Assembly: GCA_963210315.1 (NCBI GenBank)
Contig: OY723308.1
Location: 1,798,001 to 1,862,000 of the forward strand
DNA length: 64,000 bases
Direction of reading: 5' to 3'
Origin: Rhynchopus euleeides
Lineage: Eukaryota; Euglenozoa; Diplonemea; Diplonemida; Diplonemidae
Under the pieces are notes generated by a model that had not been told where the DNA came from, did not search any database, and saw only the letters and a list, made by a program, of their open reading frames with translations. Position 1 is the first letter of the stretch; every line of letters starts with the position of its first letter. Position numbers and translations under genes: made by a program. Of this stretch, positions 1 to 11,543 are shown piece by piece.

Positions 1-291
1 CTCTTTCTCTACTGTTGATACTTCGTTTGATGCGTTGACGCTTCCACACACACTTACAAACCCACTTGCCTGATGAAGGGGGTGGTGTGTAGAGCACGTT
101 TGGCAGAGCTGAATGACACTTTCCGCGCGAAAGTCGTGTGCGTAACAAAAAAAACCCGGTTTCAAGCTTCGGGGGTGCAGGTTCGGTTTGCATCACTCCC
201 ACAGGTGCGTTCCACACCTCTGTGTCCAGACCTCTCTGCCCTCCGCCTTTTACACGCACACACACGCCACACATTCAGACGTCCACACAAA

Positions 292-3124
292 ATGAGTCGC
301 GCTCGCATGGCGGCGCTCGCGGTGATGTGCATCGTGGCGACTGCAGCGGAGGAGAAGGTAGTCCTTCTGTCGGGCTATTCGGTGGAGATGATGCAAGGGT
401 ATGTACAACGTTGCCCCTCCCCTCCCGTGTCCTTGGTGGCTGCTCTTGAGGGGGTCACTTTAGGAGGCGGTATGAATCAGAGGGCGACAACGGATGTTAG
501 GGAGGGAAGTTGTCTGCAGTAGAACTGTCGATACGTACGGGGGACCCGCGAGGAAACCGCCACCGAAGCCGGAACTGCTGAATGGTGGTGAGTGTCCTCA
601 GAGGTTCCCTTCCAACCTTGCTGGCAGCACTACCAGCGGTGGTAGAACACACAAAAATGGTAACAGAGGGCAGCCTGCCCACCCAAGGTCAGTCTCCTCA
701 AAACATACTTCCTCAGATCTAGCCTCCTAGTGACCCCCCAAGACGCACCAAAGGTGCTTCAACTAGTTGACTAACAATGCTTATTATTGAGGTTTGTGTG
801 GCATACGTTCGATCGAAGACTCCAGCTACGCTACACCGCACCACACCACACCACTACAGGATCGGTATGCCCCTGGAAGGCAACATCCTCCGTCAGTACG
901 ATACGACAGACCCCCGAGGAAGCGACTCCGGTGCCATGCGGGACAACCTGTATGAGGGGAGCCGGATCACGCTGACGCATATTGACCTCGTGAGGGGTAC
1001 GACACGTAGCGGCCAGTGCGAAAAGTTGACCCTCCAGATCGCCGCCAACGCCAGCCAGATGAGTGTGATCGGCACTGCAGAAACGTCGCTCGGGCTGGCC
1101 GTGGGGTCGCAGGCCCGCCTCGTCTTTAACATCCCGCTGTCCCAGACCATGGGGGACATTTCGTATACCCCACAGATTTCTGCCAACGGCGTTGGGGATG
1201 TATGCCTCTTTACGCTGAACATGCGTGTCTATGCGAAGATTGAGACAAAGACGTCGGGTGCTCTGACAAGCACCGTGGTCCACCCCAAGACAGCCGATGA
1301 AATGTGGGGTGTTGTCCAGGTGCTGAAGAAGCAGGGGCTCCAGCTGTCGCGGACACGATCGAGCAGCCCTGGTGCCGTGGACTACAAGGTGCCAGGCACG
1401 GCGCACGGCAACCTGGTGGATTTGCCGTGCATTGGCAGCAGTTTGCTGTCCTTCACCGTCGACACGCAGGGGCCCACTCACATGTTACTGCTGGCACCGA
1501 ACGGGACGCAATACACTGTGAGTGGCGGGAGCTACTGCCAGTCCCATCCTTCGATGTGCAAGCCTTTGCACGACATGCCCCTTGCGAGGGAGGTGCTGCA
1601 GTTCGACGTGCAGTGCGTCACTGGGAGTGAAGTGCTGATCTTTGCCATAGGGGTGCCCGGGCTCCACGCCGCCGTCCGCTGGACTGACGCGCAGACAGGA
1701 GTGCACCGCACATCGATGCCCAGCGTTCCCCCACACCCGGAATATGTGACTCCGCTGCCCACTGCACCCCTCACGTTAGTCCCTGCTTCGATCCCAATCA
1801 ACTACGACAACCGCACGGAAGCTGGAGGTTTCCTGGTCCAGGCGAGCACTGACTTTGTGGACCTGTTGGAAGGGTATGGCACCACCGGATCAACACACAC
1901 CTGCCGTCAACTGCCACTATTTTTATCGTCACCAAGTGGTGTGTCTGTGCTTTTTTGTTCTTGATGTACACACACACCAAACCGTTTCACAGGTTCGCCG
2001 TGCCTCTGGATCTTAACACGCTCCCACCGTTCTTCCCGGAGCATATTGACAAAGGGGGCCAGCTGAAGGACAACATCTACGCGACGCATCATGTGAGGCT
2101 GAGCCACATCGAGGTGACACGCGGTCACACCATCGGCGACGCGAGATGCAACAATGACAAGGTGACGGTCGTCATCTCTGATAAGAGAGACGGACGACAC
2201 GTTGCGTCCGCAAGCACATTCGCGACGCTTGGCACACCGGACGTGTCGTCTGTCGAATTCCCTGGGATCACCTTCCACTGGCCTCAGACTCGCGAACTGC
2301 AGCTGAACATTCTTGTGCCTGGCAGCAAAGCAGACCCTGCCAAATGCCACTACGGCCTGACGGTGCGCACCTACCTGAGGGTGACGCCTATTGTGCCGGA
2401 TGCTGTGTGGAACCCTCAGGTGGACTCACGCACCGAGACGGCACTGCGAAACGTGGTTCGGAAGCTCGCCATCAGGGGCCTCGGCACTCACCCGGACCTC
2501 GTGCTGGCGCCCGAAGGGGTCGCCTCCTTTGATGCTGCGAAGGAAGGCGACAGAGCTTCAGCATGGGCAGCCGCCGTGCCCTGCTCGTCACGCAGGGAGG
2601 TGGTGTTCGCGGTGACGGGGCTTAAGGGCAACTCCATGTTCTCCCTGGTGCACCCCAACGGGACGATGTACACTGCGCGGACCACGCAGTCCTGCGAATC
2701 ATGGGAGACGTGCACTGCACTTATGTCGGAAGCCAGGGCCCCCGAACCCCTGCGTGTCGCGTGTGACGTGGGGCAGACGGTGCTGGTTGTCGTCATCAAC
2801 CATATCCCTGTGCAGATGGCTCTGACCTGGAGCACCGTTCACAAGAGCACTGGCATGTCAGCAGCGGCCGTCGCGTTGATAGTCAGCGCTGTGGTGCTGG
2901 CGATGCTGTTGGCGGGGGTCGCCCTGGCGTTCATGCTTCGGAGTCAGACCAAGGCCGACGCTGGTGACGCTGATGACAATGTGTTCGACGACCTTGATGC
3001 CGAAAGCGATCCCGAGGTTCACGAGCTGATGGATGGCCAGCTGCAGGGAGACGGGCAGGACCATGAGGTCGTTGCTGCTGTGGCGAATGAGGCGGAGGAC
3101 GCACCCGTGCCCCTGTCTGTGTAG
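292..3124 (+). CDS. Secreted single-pass membrane protein with two duplicated ectodomains (unrecognised family)
   Basis: Inferred exons are 292-398, 860-1873 and 1993-3124 (GTATGT...ACAG and GTATGG...ACAG introns), giving 750 aa in frame. The start was chosen because the first ~20 residues (MSRARMAALAVMCIVATAAE) form a signal peptide. Exons 2 and 3 encode homologous units of roughly 340-375 residues: compare MRDNLYEGSRITLTHIDLVRG with LKDNIYATHHVRLSHIEVTRG, LLAPNGTQYT with LVHPNGTMYT, and paired cysteines. Both introns split a GG|G glycine codon (phase 2), so one exon has been duplicated. Near the C-terminus, after about residue 655, is one hydrophobic helix (AAAVALIVSAVVLAMLLAGV), then a basic stop-transfer stretch and an acidic tail of ~60 aa. 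I do not recognise the domain. A cell-surface receptor or adhesion protein is a guess from topology alone. Splice sites are read by eye. Confidence 0.75.
449..775 (-). mobile_element. Short TIR element, copy A, inside intron 1 of the membrane-protein gene
   Basis: This stretch is the reverse complement of the repeat at 8155-8485: GGGGTCACTTTAGGAGGCGG at its left end, and the hairpin module GCACCAAAGGTGC plus TCAACTAGTTGA at its right end. The ends form imperfect terminal inverted repeats (ggggtcact...aggagg). There is no coding capacity. It lies wholly within the 461-nt intron 1 and accounts for most of its length. Confidence 0.7.
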
Positions 3125-3298
3125 GGGCCCTGTTGGCCGCGACGCGCCCCCACTTATTTAGTTCTTCATGGGTGTCTTTGCGATGCGTGCCGTCGAAACG
3201 GTCTTTGTGTTTTGCTGCGGTGCTCCTCCGATTTCTGTGAGAAACCACCGGAAGAAAAACGCCTTACCGAAAATCGACACAACTGATAGCAGATCTGT

Positions 3299-3407
3299 GG
3301 GGGCCCTCGCTACGAGTCACTGTGAGTCACGAGTCGTCAGTGTTCAGCCAAACATGGCTGACTTCTCACTTTTTCTCACTCAGTCACACTTGGTAGCGAG
3401 GGCCCCC
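3299..3407. mobile_element. 109-bp MITE with 15-bp TIR and TGT target duplication
   Basis: The ends are perfect inverted repeats GGGGGCCCTCGCTAC / GTAGCGAGGGCCCCC, flanked on both sides by TGT. It is too short to code. A second element with very similar ends (GGGGGTCTTCGCT) and nearly the same length lies at 59103-59210. The 3-bp duplication would suit a PIF/Harbinger- or CACTA-type mobiliser, but that is inference. Confidence 0.7.
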
Positions 3408-3411
3408 TGTG

Positions 3412-3446
3412 TGTTTGTTTGTTTGTTTGTTTGTTTGTTTGTTTGT
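3412..3446. repeat. (GTTT)n microsatellite
   Basis: Uninterrupted GTTT tetranucleotide repeats lie directly beside the 109-bp MITE. Confidence 0.9.
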
Positions 3447-4032
3447 TGCCTCACGCAGCACTAATGTGCGTTCAGGTCCTGCTTGTCGAGCCGTGAGGAA
3501 CTTCTCGGGTTTTTGTTCGAGAAAATATCGCTCATTTTGTATCCCCCAAGCTTGAAAAGAGTCAGTGGAAGTGCACGGTGCGCGCAGTGTGTTGTGAATC
3601 AGCACAGCCCCACAACCTAGCCCCGGAATCGACCCCTTCGCAGGGGACGCACGCACACTGCCCCTCGTGCGCACGAACAAGCCCCATACTCTTTCTCTCG
3701 CGACTTGGAGCGAAGGTCGAATTGTTTGGAGTGTTGGCGTTCAAAGAACACCAACCGCCGTTGCGCTTCTCTCTTGTGATGACCCGCTGCATTAGTTTTT
3801 GGAGGTTTTTGGAGTTGCACAACCAAACACATTCTTTTTTTTCGAAGACATTGCAAGATGTTATAGGAAATTTTTCAGGATCGGTTTTGAGGAGGCGTTC
3901 CGTGCTCTACACTCATCACACCACCACACCTTCATCAGCCAGGAGACTTGTGTATTTCGTCACCAAGAGTTTTTTCGTTGAGGCTTCACACCAAGTCAGA
4001 CGTCCTTCGCCGTCTTTTCTTGCAAAAGCCCA
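3447..4032. other. Intergenic, no gene recognised
   Basis: Open frames here (for example 3578-4144) have low-complexity translations without recognisable domains. No RNA gene was seen. Confidence 0.5.
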
Positions 4033-4735
4033 AGGTTGGGTGTGTGCAGGGGTGGAGCTTGGGGGTTTTTTCGGGTCAGCTGACCTGATTTTCTGCAGGC
4101 CCTCACAAAAAATCAGGTCAGGGGTAAAAAGGAAAAAAATATAGATTTTCGGGGAACCGGAAAAGTTGGCTCCTCGCCTTGGGGTCTCAAGGTGACCAGG
4201 AGGCGTTTCGTGAGCAAAGTGACCCCAGCGACATGAGCACAGGCCTCAAACAGTCACAATAGAGGACAAATGAAGCTGCCCAACCCGTACCGTGCAACAG
4301 ACGTTTACTACCGTGGCCTCCGGCGGCTGGGGGGCTCCGCCCCCCAGACCCCCCTGTGGCATGTGCCTGTCTTGTACCCAAGCCCTTTACATCAGGGAAT
4401 GGAGTACAGACCGCCCTCAGTATCCTCAGGAGGACGCAGCCAACTCACACAGAATCTGTACGCCCGCAAGTCACAGATGTTCACTACCGTGGCCTCCGGC
4501 GGCTGGGGGCTCCGCCCCCCAGACCCCCCCTATGGCATGTGTTTGTCTTGTAGCCAAGTCCTTGCGCGTCCTGGGCTGCATATCAGTTCCGGTACCCTCG
4601 CGGGAGGCTGGGCCCGAGCACTGATCTCTGAGACGAACCGGGGGGGAACCCATTCAGTGAGAAAAAATTGGCTGACCCGATCTGACCCGATCCAGCCCGC
4701 AACCCCAAATTTCAAGCTCCACCCCTGGGTGTGTG
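4033..4735. mobile_element. Putative ~700-bp element with long imperfect inverted ends
   Basis: The left arm (ggttgggtgtgtgcaggggt, then ggagcttggggg and tcgggtcagctgacctg) is matched in inverted orientation by the right arm (cgggtcagatcgggtcag, then ggggtggagcttg read on the minus strand). No coding region is seen between the arms. No clean target duplication could be read, so the boundaries are approximate. Confidence 0.45.
4297..4560. repeat. Two direct ~88-bp repeats each carrying a GC hairpin
   Basis: Copies at about 4297-4382 and 4472-4560 share the segment around ACTACCGTGGCCTCCGGCGG, followed by a strong hairpin (CTGGGGGG-CTCCG-CCCCCCAG in copy 1). They lie inside the putative inverted-repeat element. 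Confidence 0.75.
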
Positions 4736-5200
4736 TGTTCAAAAAAAAATCCCGTGTTTTGGTGAACGAACTGGCATGAAGGGGTGTGATCGAGATAGTG
4801 GAAGCGATCAACAAGTACAACCACTCTCTCTGAGATCTCAGAATGTTTACCTCACCCCTTTTCCCTTTCCTATCCTCCGACACAAATCAGAGACTCAAGA
4901 ATTTTTAGATTATGCGGAGGGTTTCATGTCGGTGTGTGTGCTCCCTCTGGGGCCACCAGGTGTGCGTGTGGGTCGTTCTTTAGGGGGGAACAGGAGGGCA
5001 GTGTGTCGGGAGAGGGGGTGGTCTTGTTTTTTCCTATATCATTCGTATTCTCCAACTGGCCTTGCCTGAAATCTACTTTTTTGTGGACCCAAAAAGATCA
5101 CAAATAGGAAAAACTTAGCTTTGGGCTCAGCCTGGCCGGATAAAAGTGAAGAAACAAACCCGCAAGAAAGGAAAACAAGGAGACACGCACTAAACGTTAC
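4736..5200. other. Intergenic, nothing recognised
   Basis: There is no supported ORF, RNA gene or repeat beyond simple-sequence runs. Confidence 0.5.
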
Positions 5201-5501
5201 TACCGTATACGTAAATATTATGGAACGGGCCCATTTTTGCCCGGTCCGTTCCATAATATTTACGTTCCAAAATATTTACAGGGCCAGTCGGGGACTCGGT
5301 GGTGAGGATGGCTTGCCTCAGGAATCGCGCGAAAAGTGCACGAGTAGGTCCCGTCAGGGACTCTGTATGCCGTCCGATCACCTGGTCCAAGTCCCCGAGT
5401 CGCAGAAAGCCCTGTAAATATTATGGAACGGAAAAAATCTGGAACGCCAACCCACCAGCGTTCCAAAATATTTACGTTCCAAAATATTTACGTATACGGT
5501 A
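5201..5501. mobile_element. AT-ended foldback MITE with nested palindromes, TA target site
   Basis: The ends are TA-CCGTATACGTAAATATT and AATATTTACGTATACGG-TA, inverted repeats of about 25 bp with a TA duplication at each end. Inside, CGTAAATATTATGGAACG-type motifs recur as further palindromes at 5212-5270 and 5414-5488, and the core (about 5283-5400) has its own inverted gggactcg/cgagtccc pair. There is no ORF. The TA target suggests a Tc1/mariner-like mobiliser (inference). Confidence 0.65.
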
Positions 5502-6083
5502 TGTCATCGAAGGTACGCGCTCAGTAGCTTTCCGTATTTTTAGCCACCACCGCAGGACCCCCCCTGCCAGTGACGACAAGCAGGATAGCGGGAAGCGCTT
5601 TGGCCACAACCCCCACAGCAGCCTGTGGGTGTTGCCCGGCTTTGGCGCAGAGACACCCCCTACCTTCTGTTGGGCGTGTGGCACCCGTGTGTTCATCTGC
5701 AAAACTGAGCAGACATGCTTGTTGTTGTTTTTGGAGTAGTGGTCCCCACGCTCGTAGTTGGCAGAAATACAAGACGAGAGTGATTGTTTGCATGCCGTCT
5801 GTGTCATCAACCCAGCCCCCATGCTGTAGTACTGGCCAAAAACAGCAGGGGGCAGGGAATCGGTCGTAATAAGAGAGCCGCGTCCGAGGTGCAAGAATAG
5901 TGGTTTGGCCTGTGTAACTTGTCAGCCAGCGGTTCGCACCAGAAGTGGAAGAACTCGTGCCAGCGTTCGGTGATGTCTCTGCACACGTGTTATAAAATAT
6001 TGCAGCTCTCGAGGTGATTGGCACCGCAACACCTCAATACCACTCTTGGCCCGTCACGATCTTGCAGGTGGTTTGCTGTCACA
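5502..6083. other. Upstream region of the FAD oxidase gene
   Basis: No separate gene is seen. The last ~90 bases (from about 5997) are also present in the duplicated pseudogene at 29180, so the duplication includes 5' flanking DNA. Confidence 0.5.
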
Positions 6084-7604
6084 ATGAGGTGCCTCACAAC
6101 AGCGTGCGCGCTTCTGCTGTCAGTTCTGGCGGTGGAAGCACGCAAACATGGCGGGCACGGCACTCGGCCTCAGCTGGGCGACAGGATTGCTGTCGTCGGT
6201 GGCGGTGTGCACGGCCTCCTCACCGCCCGCCTGCTTGCCAGGAAGGGTTACTCCCGCGTGAAGGTGTTCGAGAAGGGGAGCAAGCTCTGCGGCTTCACGG
6301 ACACCCTGACACTCGAAGGGAAGGTCTTCGACCTGTCGACGCGATACATTGCAGCCGACACCGTGAACGGCGCAGGGCTGTCGGACACCTTCCGCGAGAT
6401 CTTCACGGAGTACGGGCTGGAGCAGCAGGAGCAGATCCCCACCACATTCTACAATGCAGTGTCGCAGGAGATGTACCCTGCGCCCCTCCCTCTGCTGCCA
6501 TACCTGGGCACACCCGAGGGGCGCGCGGCGCTCGCGACACACCTTGTGCTTGGGTTTGAGCTGCTGAAGTCGATCGACAAAGTAGCGCAGACCCCCCAGG
6601 AAGTGATCGATGCTGGGTTCGTGACGGCGAACGAGACCTGGGGCCAGTACGCTGAAAGGCTCGACCTGCCTGGCTTCACAGAGTACATTGCCTTTGCCAT
6701 CGACGGGTTCCTGAACGGCCCTGCAAGAGAGCAGTCTGCTGCGTATGTGCTGAACTCGAGGGTTGAGTTCATGCCCTCGTCCATCAAGGCGCTGCTGAAG
6801 GGGGCAGGCATCACAAGCAGCACGCCTGGCATACCGTTCAGCGACGAGATGAAGTCGATGCTGGACAGCGACTACCCGCACAGCTTCTACACTGTGAAGT
6901 CCGGATACCAGGGCTTGTTCGACCGCATGGCGGCGCAGGAGAACTTTGAGTTCTGTCTCGACTGTGGGGTGACAGACTTGAAGTACAAGCGCAAATGCTC
7001 CAGGGGCCGCAGGGGCAGGAAGGTCAGGGTCGTGACGGGGCAGGGGAAGGGCGAAGTCTTCGACCACGTCATCATCTCAACCCGCCCCTACCAGTCCACC
7101 CCGTTCATGGCGAGCCTGCACGAGGCACGCGAGCTGCTGTCGAGGACCGTTGCGGAGCCTGTGGGGGTGTGGCTCTTCAACGGGACTGGGGAGCAACCTG
7201 CAATGCTTGGGAACCCATACGAGTCATTCATCTACCCTTACATGGCAACTGCGACATCCGACGCCACGAAGGGCCACATCCTGGGTGTTGCGAAGGGGCA
7301 TGCCGACTCGAACGTGCTCATCGCAATTGGCTACATCGACACTTCGCTGACGGAGGCAGAGATGGTCGACAGGGCTTCGTCCGACTTGCTCTCGTTTGGG
7401 ATTCCTGTCGCAGAACTGCTGACCTTCAAGCAGTACCAGTACCTCGCACAGGTGCCTGTGTCGGAGGTTGCTGACGGTTGGATCAGCAAGTTCGATGCAC
7501 TGCAGGGTGTCGCAAACACATACTACATCGGGGAAATCTTCAGCGGACCCACCGTGCCGGCAGCGATCAAACATGCCAAACAGTTCGTGGAGAAGTACTT
7601 CTGA
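6084..7604 (+). CDS. Secreted FAD-dependent amine-oxidase-like flavoprotein
   Basis: Single-exon gene of 506 aa. The ATG at 6084 was chosen over the in-frame one 66 bases upstream because it gives a clean signal peptide (MRCLTTACALLLSVLAVEA). Residues ~33-60 form a dinucleotide-binding Rossmann fold: IAVVGGGVHGLLTARLL followed by the acidic end of beta-2 (VKVFEKG). The C-terminal NTYYIGEIFSGPTVPAAIKHA matches the FAD-contact segment of flavin amine oxidases and related NAD(P)-binding Rossmann-like oxidoreductases. Length fits that family. The substrate cannot be told from sequence, and no partner genes flank it. A secreted or endolysosomal location follows from the signal peptide. A truncated, rearranged duplicate lies at 29180-29790. 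Confidence 0.8.
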   Translation: MRCLTTACALLLSVLAVEARKHGGHGTRPQLGDRIAVVGGGVHGLLTARLLARKGYSRVKVFEKGSKLCGFTDTLTLEGKVFDLSTRYIAADTVNGAGLSDTFREIFTEYGLEQQEQIPTTFYNAVSQEMYPAPLPLLPYLGTPEGRAALATHLVLGFELLKSIDKVAQTPQEVIDAGFVTANETWGQYAERLDLPGFTEYIAFAIDGFLNGPAREQSAAYVLNSRVEFMPSSIKALLKGAGITSSTPGIPFSDEMKSMLDSDYPHSFYTVKSGYQGLFDRMAAQENFEFCLDCGVTDLKYKRKCSRGRRGRKVRVVTGQGKGEVFDHVIISTRPYQSTPFMASLHEARELLSRTVAEPVGVWLFNGTGEQPAMLGNPYESFIYPYMATATSDATKGHILGVAKGHADSNVLIAIGYIDTSLTEAEMVDRASSDLLSFGIPVAELLTFKQYQYLAQVPVSEVADGWISKFDALQGVANTYYIGEIFSGPTVPAAIKHAKQFVEKYF

Positions 7605-7847
7605 GTGGGCAGGCCGTGGCGGGGCGAGCCTGTTCGTGTCACGAGCAGGCACATCCCAACCTTTCCTTTCGCAGATGTGTGACTCATCACCACTGAAGAA
7701 CGGCCTCGTGCTGGTTGCGATGCAGTCTCCGCGAACAATGTGGAGCCTGTCCAGCAGCCTGGCACTCGCAGTGATTGTCGACAAAAAAACACAGCTTCCT
7801 CCCATTATCCTGTATTCCGTGTCGTGAGTGAATGCGTCAATCCGCGT

Positions 7848-7880
<33 letters not shown>

Positions 7881-7881
<1 letters not shown>

Positions 7882-8112
7882 TTAGTCAACTAGTTGAAGC
7901 ACCTTTGGTGCGTCTTGGGGGGTCACTAGGAGGCTAGATCTGAGGAAGTATCGCGGGTGAGGAGACTGACTCTGGGTGGGCAGGCTGCCCTCTGTTACCA
8001 TTTTTGCGGTTTCCTCACGGGTCCCCCGTACGTATCGACAGTTCTACTGCAGACAACTTCCCTCCTCACCCCATCCATTGTTGCCCTCTGATTCATACCG
8101 CCTCCTAAAGTG

Positions 8113-8117
<5 letters not shown>
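7881..8117 (+). mobile_element. Short TIR element, copy B (internally deleted)
   Basis: It starts with the module GTTAGTCAACTAGTTGAAGC and the hairpin GCACCTTTGGTGC, then GGGGTCACTAGGAGG, and ends CCTCCTAAAGTGACCCC. It lacks ~90 internal bases present in copy C. A CT microsatellite flanks it on both sides. Confidence 0.75.
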
Positions 8118-9910
<1,793 letters not shown>

Positions 9911-10290
9911 TCTAGTAAACTAGTTTAAGCAGCTTTGCTGCGTCTTGGGAGGTCTCCGTGGTTACTTGAGGAAGGTATGATATAGTAGGGCTTGTGCTGT
10001 TTCACTGTGTCATTGCTGAGTAAGACATTCTGCCACTTGCCGAGGAGCAAGGTTGGAAGGGGAGCACCGACCGACACCACAACATCCTTCATCAGGAGTT
10101 TTGGGTTTCCCCGGTCTCTCTGCCTCCCCCGCACGCAAACTAAGCCGATCGCCGTCTCTGCCCCCTCCCACCGTAGGAGTTTTGTTGCTGTTGTCAGGCA
10201 AAGTGGTGGCTGATGCCACGTGCTGTGCTTTGCCATTTCGCTTTTTGTGCGCCCACACACACCACTTCAGGTAACCAGGAGACCTCCTTC
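9911..10290 (+). mobile_element. 380-bp TIR unit, tandem copy 2
   Basis: It is identical or nearly identical to 10291-10668. The order is palindrome TAAACTAGTTTA, hairpin GCAGCTTTGCTGC, TIR GGAGGTCTCC..., a ~300-bp body, TIR ...GGAGACCTCC. It has no coding capacity. Confidence 0.85.
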
Positions 10291-10662
10291 TCTAGTAAAC
10301 TAGTTTAAGCAGCTTTGCTGCGTCTTGGGAGGTCTCCGTGGTTACTTGAGGAAGGTATGATATAGTAGGGCTTGTGCTGTTTCACTGTGTCATTGCTGAG
10401 TAAGACATTCTGCCACTTGCCGAGGAGCAAGGTTGGAAGGGGAGCACCGACCGACACCACAACATCCTTCATCAGGAGTTTTGGGTTTCCCCGGTCTCTC
10501 TGCCTCCCCCGCACGCAAACTAAGCCGATCGCCGTCTCTGCCCCCTCCCACCGTAGGAGTTTTGTTGCTGTTGTCAGGCAAAGTGGTGGCTGATGCCACG
10601 TGCTGTGCTTTGCCATTTCGCTTTTTGTGCGCCCACACACACCACTTCAGGTAACCAGGAGA

Positions 10663-10668
<6 letters not shown>
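10291..10668 (+). mobile_element. 380-bp TIR unit, tandem copy 3
   Basis: Head-to-tail copy of the preceding unit with a period of exactly 380 bp, ending in a CT microsatellite. The near-identity implies a recent tandem duplication. Confidence 0.85.
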
Positions 10669-10705
<37 letters not shown>

Positions 10706-11543
10706 GTGATCCCTGTGCTGAATACCATCAAATCCGGCAAAGGCTTTCGTCGTTTGTGCAACCCACCAGTAAACAACCCGAATGCCCCGCATCTCCCGTT
10801 CCCCCTTCATCCCCCCCGCCCATTTTGTGTCTTGTCACCGTGACGATACTGCACAAAGCTTTGAAGAGATCCTTACCGAGACAAAGCCCGGCGTAAGGCT
10901 AGCTTTTTTGGCACCGCCCTCAAGCAGTGTTGCCTGAGTAACACGTTGCACTGCTTATTTGCCTACGTGGTATAGCCGGGCTATACAGGGAGGAGGCTTT
11001 CCCTATTCTACCTTCTCCCTGTAGTGGGCCTGGGTCCCCAGCCCACGCGGCCTGTATCCAGGCATTTGTTTCTTGCAGGTCAGCAGCTCGTTGGCTTGTC
11101 CGTCCCGTGGAAGGCAGTGCTGTTCTCGAAGTGTGAGGATGCATAGCATTGTCCTTCGCACCCCTTTTCTCCGAAATCGCTTTCTTTTCTCCCTTGCAGG
11201 CAGGCGGGTTGATGGAGACCGGCCTCCTGCGACACGCTTTCCCTTCAACGTTTTTCAGCTTTTTGTTTCACCCCCAACACCCAGCGCACGCCCCCCGACG
11301 CCGCGCCGACAGCAGTCGGACGAAGAGTCATCAGACCTTGGTCCTGAGGATACCGGAAAATACATCCGCCCCTGCCCCAACCAATGCAAATGCCCTTCCT
11401 CCCTTCCTCTCTTTTGTCTGCCACCTCTGCACACCTTTGCAGTTTCATGCCACACCCTGGTCAAAAGGGACGGGGTACAGGGGAACATGTACACTCTGTC
11501 ATGCCCCATCCACCCACCCAACCCAACAGGCCACGCCCTGCCG
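10669..11543. other. Intergenic/5' region of the BAH gene
   Basis: It starts with (CT)n to about 10702. The reading frame of the downstream gene stays open back to 11073, but the translation there is low complexity. A CCAACAG just before the chosen ATG could be a 3' splice site, so an upstream non-coding or short coding exon cannot be excluded. Confidence 0.4.

Noticed and set aside
3578-4144. 188-codon open frame
   Set aside because: The translation is low complexity and partly overlaps the putative inverted-repeat element. No homology pattern was seen.
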